Assembly: GCF_018918185.1 (NCBI RefSeq)
Contig: NZ_JAHLPZ010000010.1
Location: 62,001-126,000 of the forward strand
From: Eubacterium sp. MSJ-21
GTDB taxonomy: Bacteria; Bacillota; Clostridia; Lachnospirales; Lachnospiraceae
Reading direction: 5' to 3'
Length of the DNA stretch: 64,000 nt
In this document: one piece after another, positions 60,701-64,000 of the stretch
Position numbering within the stretch: the stretch's first letter is position 1
How the letters are laid out: each line of letters opens with the position of its first letter
Notes under the pieces: model-generated
Database searches by the model: none
Told to the model about the DNA's origin: nothing
The model's input: the letters and a program-made list of their open reading frames with translations, nothing else
Position numbers and translations under genes: made by a program

Positions 60701-61981
60701 ATGATAGAAGCAAGAGATAAAGAATGGAGAAAAAAGGAACCATCCTTAAAGGATGTTATAAAGCGTTATCCGGATATGCCTGCCAGCTGGATTTTAAAGG
60801 CGGATATCCAGAGACGCGGACTTTGGTATACGCCGGCTGCAGTCGCGCAGATCGACCCGGATATTCATGCGGTGCATCAGGATGGGAAAGATCTGTTCCG
60901 GAACAGTGTGGATTTCGTTCCGGAGGGACTGATCTGGAACGACGGAAGTTATCTGATCGCCAATTTCGATTTTGATCAGGAGCATCCGGCAAGAGATCCG
61001 TATATCGTTGATTATGTGGATGGAAAATATGTGATTATTGATGAAGGTGAGATCCTCTCGGATTTTCAGGGATTTTGGGAGAAGCCGGATTTCTATAACA
61101 AAAAAGCATCCAACGGAGAACCATTAAGCACCTATGTACAGGCAAGACCGCAGCGGATCGAAGTCAGTGTGAACAAATACTGCCATTTCTGGGATTGCCC
61201 GCGGGAGGGCTGCAAATACTGCCCGCTTTCGCCGTCCTTCAAGGCGAGCGGGGCGACCGAGGAGCAAAGTGACCTGCAGTATATGCGGGAAGCGTTCACG
61301 GAAGCATTTAAGCAGAAGGGAAGATTTACACAGGTGTTGCTTACCGGAGGCTCCATCCTGTCCGGCGAAGAGCTGTTTGATGATGAGCTGGAAAGCTATA
61401 TCCGTGTGCTGCAGATGATCGGAGAATTTTTCCCGGGCAGGCGTTTTCCGTCCCAGTTGATCTCCTCTGCATTCAGTGAGCGGCAGTTAGAGCGGCTTTA
61501 CAATGAGACAGGACTTACGATGTATACGACGGATATCGAGGTGTTTGACAAGGAAAAGTTTGCCTGGATCTGCCCGGGCAAGGCAAATAAGCTTGGCTAC
61601 GACGAATGGAAACGCAGACTGATCGCGGCCGTAGACATCTTCGGAAAAGGAAATGTGACTTCCGGCGCGGTACTCGGAACCGAGCTTGCTACACCGGAGG
61701 GCTTTGTATCAGAAGATGAGGCATTTGAAAAGGTGGTAGAAGAAGCGGAAAGCATCATTTCCCACGGTATCGCGTTAGCAGCCAATATATGGCGTCCGAC
61801 ACCGAGATCCGTGTTCCAGAATCAGGTAACGCCGTCACTCGATTATTTCGTCCGGGTGTACAGGGAATTTGACCGATTACAGAGAAAATACATCACGAAT
61901 CCGTATAATGATGATTTCCGAAGATGTGGAGCTCATGTGGGGCTTGACCTGATGCGGACTTATGAGGAGGTGCCATCATGA
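60701..61981 (+). CDS. Radical SAM protein with N-terminal extension
   Basis: 426 residues. A domain of about 150 residues precedes the cluster site C161-x4-C166-x4-C171-x2-C174 (KYCHFWDCPREGCKYCPL). The canonical radical SAM spacing is CX3CX2C; the nearest fit here is CX4CX2C. A TIM-barrel pattern follows: FTQVLLTGGSILSGEELFDD (SAM-binding GGE-like), LTMYTTDIEVFDKEKF, GNVTSGAVLGTELATPEGFV and the HGIALAANIWRPT end. It would cleave SAM to a 5'-deoxyadenosyl radical. Substrate unknown, but the importer upstream and FMN-barrel protein downstream point to an imported compound. Specific family not recognised. Confidence 0.82.
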   Translation: MIEARDKEWRKKEPSLKDVIKRYPDMPASWILKADIQRRGLWYTPAAVAQIDPDIHAVHQDGKDLFRNSVDFVPEGLIWNDGSYLIANFDFDQEHPARDPYIVDYVDGKYVIIDEGEILSDFQGFWEKPDFYNKKASNGEPLSTYVQARPQRIEVSVNKYCHFWDCPREGCKYCPLSPSFKASGATEEQSDLQYMREAFTEAFKQKGRFTQVLLTGGSILSGEELFDDELESYIRVLQMIGEFFPGRRFPSQLISSAFSERQLERLYNETGLTMYTTDIEVFDKEKFAWICPGKANKLGYDEWKRRLIAAVDIFGKGNVTSGAVLGTELATPEGFVSEDEAFEKVVEEAESIISHGIALAANIWRPTPRSVFQNQVTPSLDYFVRVYREFDRLQRKYITNPYNDDFRRCGAHVGLDLMRTYEEVPS

Positions 61982-62433
61982 GTATATTAAGCAAAGAATT
62001 GATAGAGATTATCGAGGCAGCAGACACTTTGAAATCGGTTGTGACTGTGAGCCGTTCGGGCGTCCCGCATGCCGCCTATAAAGGAAGTCTGCATGTCGAG
62101 GACGACCGGATTGTGTTCTATGATCTGATTCAGAGCTCACAGACAAACAAAAATCTGGTGCATGCCATCTGGTTTGACGGAACGATTGCAATTTCTCTTT
62201 TGACGAAGGACAAACGAAGCTTTCTGATCGAAGGAAAGCCTGTGAAATCTGTGACCGCAGGAAAACATTTTGAGGAGGTATATAGAGCGCTGCAGGAACA
62301 AAAGGGGACGGAGGTGGATCTGTCTGCCATCTGGTATGTTGAGCCGCTGCGTGTGTGTGAGGAAACCTATGCGGCAAGAAGAGAGGAAGAGGAACGCAAA
62401 TACCCATATATTCGCCATATGGATAGGGTGTAG
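61978..62433 (+). CDS. PNPOx/FMN split-barrel family protein
   Basis: 151 residues, overlapping the radical SAM gene by 4 nt (ATGA), so tightly co-translated. The split-barrel pattern is LIEIIEAADTLKSVVTVSRS and GVPHAAYKGSLHVEDDRIVF, with FMN-contact segments QTNKNLVHAIWFDGTIAISL. The family includes pyridoxamine-phosphate oxidase-like FMN, heme or F420 reductases. It has a C-terminal helix with CEETYAARREEEERKY. It may donate electrons or reduce the product of the neighbouring enzyme. Inference only. Confidence 0.82.
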   Translation: MSILSKELIEIIEAADTLKSVVTVSRSGVPHAAYKGSLHVEDDRIVFYDLIQSSQTNKNLVHAIWFDGTIAISLLTKDKRSFLIEGKPVKSVTAGKHFEEVYRALQEQKGTEVDLSAIWYVEPLRVCEETYAARREEEERKYPYIRHMDRV

Positions 62434-62487
62434 ATTCCCATAACAGCGTATAAAAAGAACGTACTTACACATAATAAAATTAGGCCG

Positions 62488-62541
62488 ATCAACCGGAAAA
62501 ACTGCGAATGAAAAGACCAGTCGTTTCCGGTTGATTTTTTT
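62488..62541 (+). terminator. Terminator of the importer/radical-SAM operon
   Basis: ATCAACCGGAAA and TTTCCGGTTGAT form a perfect 12-bp stem with a structured 24-nt loop, followed by seven T residues. Confidence 0.9.
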
Positions 62542-62603
62542 ATGCGCGTATTGTACATTTCTATTGAAATAAGCGTGAACCAGATGGAAAAGAGGATACC
62601 GTT

Positions 62604-63296
62604 ATGAATATATTTGATGTAGTAGGACCTGTGATGGTAGGTCCTTCGAGCTCCCACACGGCGGGGGCAGTTAAGATAGGATATATCAGCCGGAGACTGC
62701 TTGGGATGCAGCCGGTGTCGGCAAGGATTCTGCTCTACGGAAGCTTTCTGACAACCGGAAAAGGACATGGCACGCGCAAAGCGCTGGTCGCAGGCCTGCT
62801 TGGCATGCAGCCGGATGATGCGCGGATTCCGCAGGCACTTACGCTTGCCGAGGAAGCTGGTATGCAGATTGAGTTTGGAGAGGCGCAGTTAAAGGAAGCG
62901 CATCCGAATACGGCACAGCTTTTTCTTACCGGAAGTGATGGGCGGACCTTGGAGATTATTGGGCAGTCGCTTGGGGGCTCCCGGATCAATATCGCCGAGA
63001 TTGACGGAATCGAGACGAATTTCTCCGGGGATTATCCGACGCTGGTTGTCCACAATCAAGATCAGCCGGGGCATGTGGCAGAGGTTACTTCCATGCTGTC
63101 GCACAAGGGCGTGAATATTGCATATATGCAGCTATATCGTTCCAGCCGCGGTGGAGAAGCCGTTATGGTCGTGGAATGCGATCAGGAGATTCCGCAGGAG
63201 GGAATCGACTGGCTGAAGCGGGTAGAAGGGGTAAAGAAGGTGACGTATCTCGGAAAAGAGATGGAGGTAGCAGACAGAGGAGGTGCGAAAAGATGA
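62604..63296 (+). CDS. sdaAB: L-serine dehydratase, iron-sulfur type, beta subunit
   Basis: 230 residues. N-terminal DVVGPVMVGPSSSHTAGAVK with the serine-binding SSSHT motif, GSFLTTGKGHGTRKALVAGL, and a C-terminal ACT domain (about 150-220; TLVVHNQDQPGHVAEVTSML). With the alpha subunit it deaminates L-serine to pyruvate and ammonia using a [4Fe-4S] cluster. The alpha gene overlaps by 4 nt. Confidence 0.97.
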   Translation: MNIFDVVGPVMVGPSSSHTAGAVKIGYISRRLLGMQPVSARILLYGSFLTTGKGHGTRKALVAGLLGMQPDDARIPQALTLAEEAGMQIEFGEAQLKEAHPNTAQLFLTGSDGRTLEIIGQSLGGSRINIAEIDGIETNFSGDYPTLVVHNQDQPGHVAEVTSMLSHKGVNIAYMQLYRSSRGGEAVMVVECDQEIPQEGIDWLKRVEGVKKVTYLGKEMEVADRGGAKR

Positions 63297-64000
63297 TAAC
63301 ATATCATTCGATTCAGGATATATTAGAGCTTTGTGAGAAGGAATCCATGGAGTTCTGGCAGGTGATCGAGCGTGCCGATATGGAAGAGCGTGCTGTGACG
63401 AAAGAAGCTTCGTATGCGAAGATGAAAGCGATGTATGAGGCAATGCGGCATGCGGACGAAACCTATGACGCGAAGCTTACGTCAGCTTCCGGCTTGGTTG
63501 GCGGGGATGGCGAGAAGCTTCACCGGTACAATGAGGCAGGAAAAAATCTCTGCGGGGATTTTGTCGGGATCGTGATGGAAAAAGCAATCAAGATGGCAGA
63601 GGGAAATGCCTGCATGCGCAGGATTGTTGCAGCACCGACCGCAGGCTCGTGTGGTGTGATTCCGGCTGTGTTTCTCAGTGCGCAGCAGAAACTTTCCTGC
63701 ACGGAGGAACAGATGGTAGCTGCGATGTACATTGCTGCCGGTGTCGGCGCCGTGATCGCGGAAAATGCTTCGATTGCCGGGGCTTCCGGCGGCTGTCAGG
63801 CAGAAATCGGTTCTGCGTCTGCGATGGCAGCGGCAGGGTTATGTTTTCTGCAGGGAGGAACGAATGCCATGATTGCAAATGCAGCGGCACTTGCTTTAAA
63901 GAACATGCTCGGACTTGCGTGCGATCCGGTCTGCGGTCTGGTGGAGGTTCCCTGCGTAAAGCGAAATGTCGCAGGGGCGGTCAATGCAGTGAGTGCGGCG
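63293..64000 (+). CDS. sdaAA: L-serine dehydratase, iron-sulfur type, alpha subunit (3' end cut)
   Basis: 236 codons are visible before the window ends; the whole protein is about 290 residues. ATG 63293 overlaps the beta-subunit stop. Conserved blocks are RRIVAAPTAGSCGVIPAVFL, ASIAGASGGCQAEIGSASAM and CDPVCGLVEVPCVKRN, whose cysteines hold the [4Fe-4S] cluster that binds serine. Oxygen-sensitive enzyme typical of anaerobic clostridia. The last cluster cysteine lies beyond the window. Confidence 0.97.
   Translation, partial: MITYHSIQDILELCEKESMEFWQVIERADMEERAVTKEASYAKMKAMYEAMRHADETYDAKLTSASGLVGGDGEKLHRYNEAGKNLCGDFVGIVMEKAIKMAEGNACMRRIVAAPTAGSCGVIPAVFLSAQQKLSCTEEQMVAAMYIAAGVGAVIAENASIAGASGGCQAEIGSASAMAAAGLCFLQGGTNAMIANAAALALKNMLGLACDPVCGLVEVPCVKRNVAGAVNAVSAA

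Overview
The window is chromosomal DNA from a low-to-mid-GC Firmicute, most likely a gut member of the Lachnospiraceae (Clostridia). The signs are AGGAGG-type ribosome binding sites, consensus TTGACA/TATAAT promoters, a rubrerythrin oxidative-stress gene, iron-sulfur serine dehydratase (sdaAB/sdaAA), an rpmG-secE-nusG-rplK-rplA cluster, paired MATE exporters, many FtsX-type ABC permeases and a FliD-like protein. I see no phage, no complete insertion sequence and no CRISPR array. The genus cannot be fixed from sequence alone.

Layout. 1-4.4 kb: end of an FtsX permease, its ATPase, a decayed azlD remnant and a membrane XRE regulator. 4.4-4.7 kb: a compact type I toxin-antitoxin locus with a 27-residue membrane toxin and an antisense RNA. 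4.8-9.4 kb: rubrerythrin behind a 7-1-7 operator, MarR plus MATE exporter, a small lipoprotein, and a fluoride (crcB-type) riboswitch controlling a cation/proton antiporter. 9.4-11.8 kb: ECF sigma and anti-sigma pair, then a decayed yczE-like gene. 11.9-19.8 kb: an ABC export operon (large FtsX permease, in-frame 63-nt tandem repeats, ATPase, CARDB-like secreted membrane protein, MacB-like permease), then a response regulator and an intramembrane-sensing kinase. 20-25.5 kb: HD phosphohydrolase, second MATE, HAD hydrolase, TraX-like protein and a solitary FliD-like gene. 25.6-30.2 kb: ribosomal/transcription cluster, then an ACP/BtrH-like/phosphopantetheinyl-transferase cassette and tRNA-Arg. 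30.3-39.5 kb: a long hairpin element, tRNA-Gln, CvfB-like S1 protein, RidA, IlvE, glycosyltransferases, PAP2 protein and PyrG.

39.7-50.8 kb: an atypical SbcD-like phosphoesterase, a lipoprotein, a LytS-like kinase with an output regulator, a degenerate receiver protein and a 1656-residue surface protein; then a TtcA-family tRNA thiolase that appears leaderless. 50.9-56.6 kb: tRNA-Pro, a second two-component system, another hairpin element and the VTC/DUF4956/CotH trio. 56.9-62.4 kb: metK followed by a sulfonate/nitrate-type ABC importer, a radical SAM enzyme with unusual cysteine spacing and an FMN-barrel protein, read here as one functional unit. 62.6-64 kb: sdaAB and the 5' part of sdaAA.

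The most novel-looking items are (i) a family of hairpin elements with 19-bp self-complementary arms that differ from copy to copy and a conserved, covarying core (30.3 and 53.2 kb, deleted copy at 16.5 kb, possible relative at 11.9 kb); (ii) the metK/ABC/radical-SAM/FMN-barrel operon; (iii) the ACP/BtrH/PPTase cassette next to rplA; and (iv) a pseudo-receiver gene, with an 18-bp palindromic promoter, in front of the giant surface protein.
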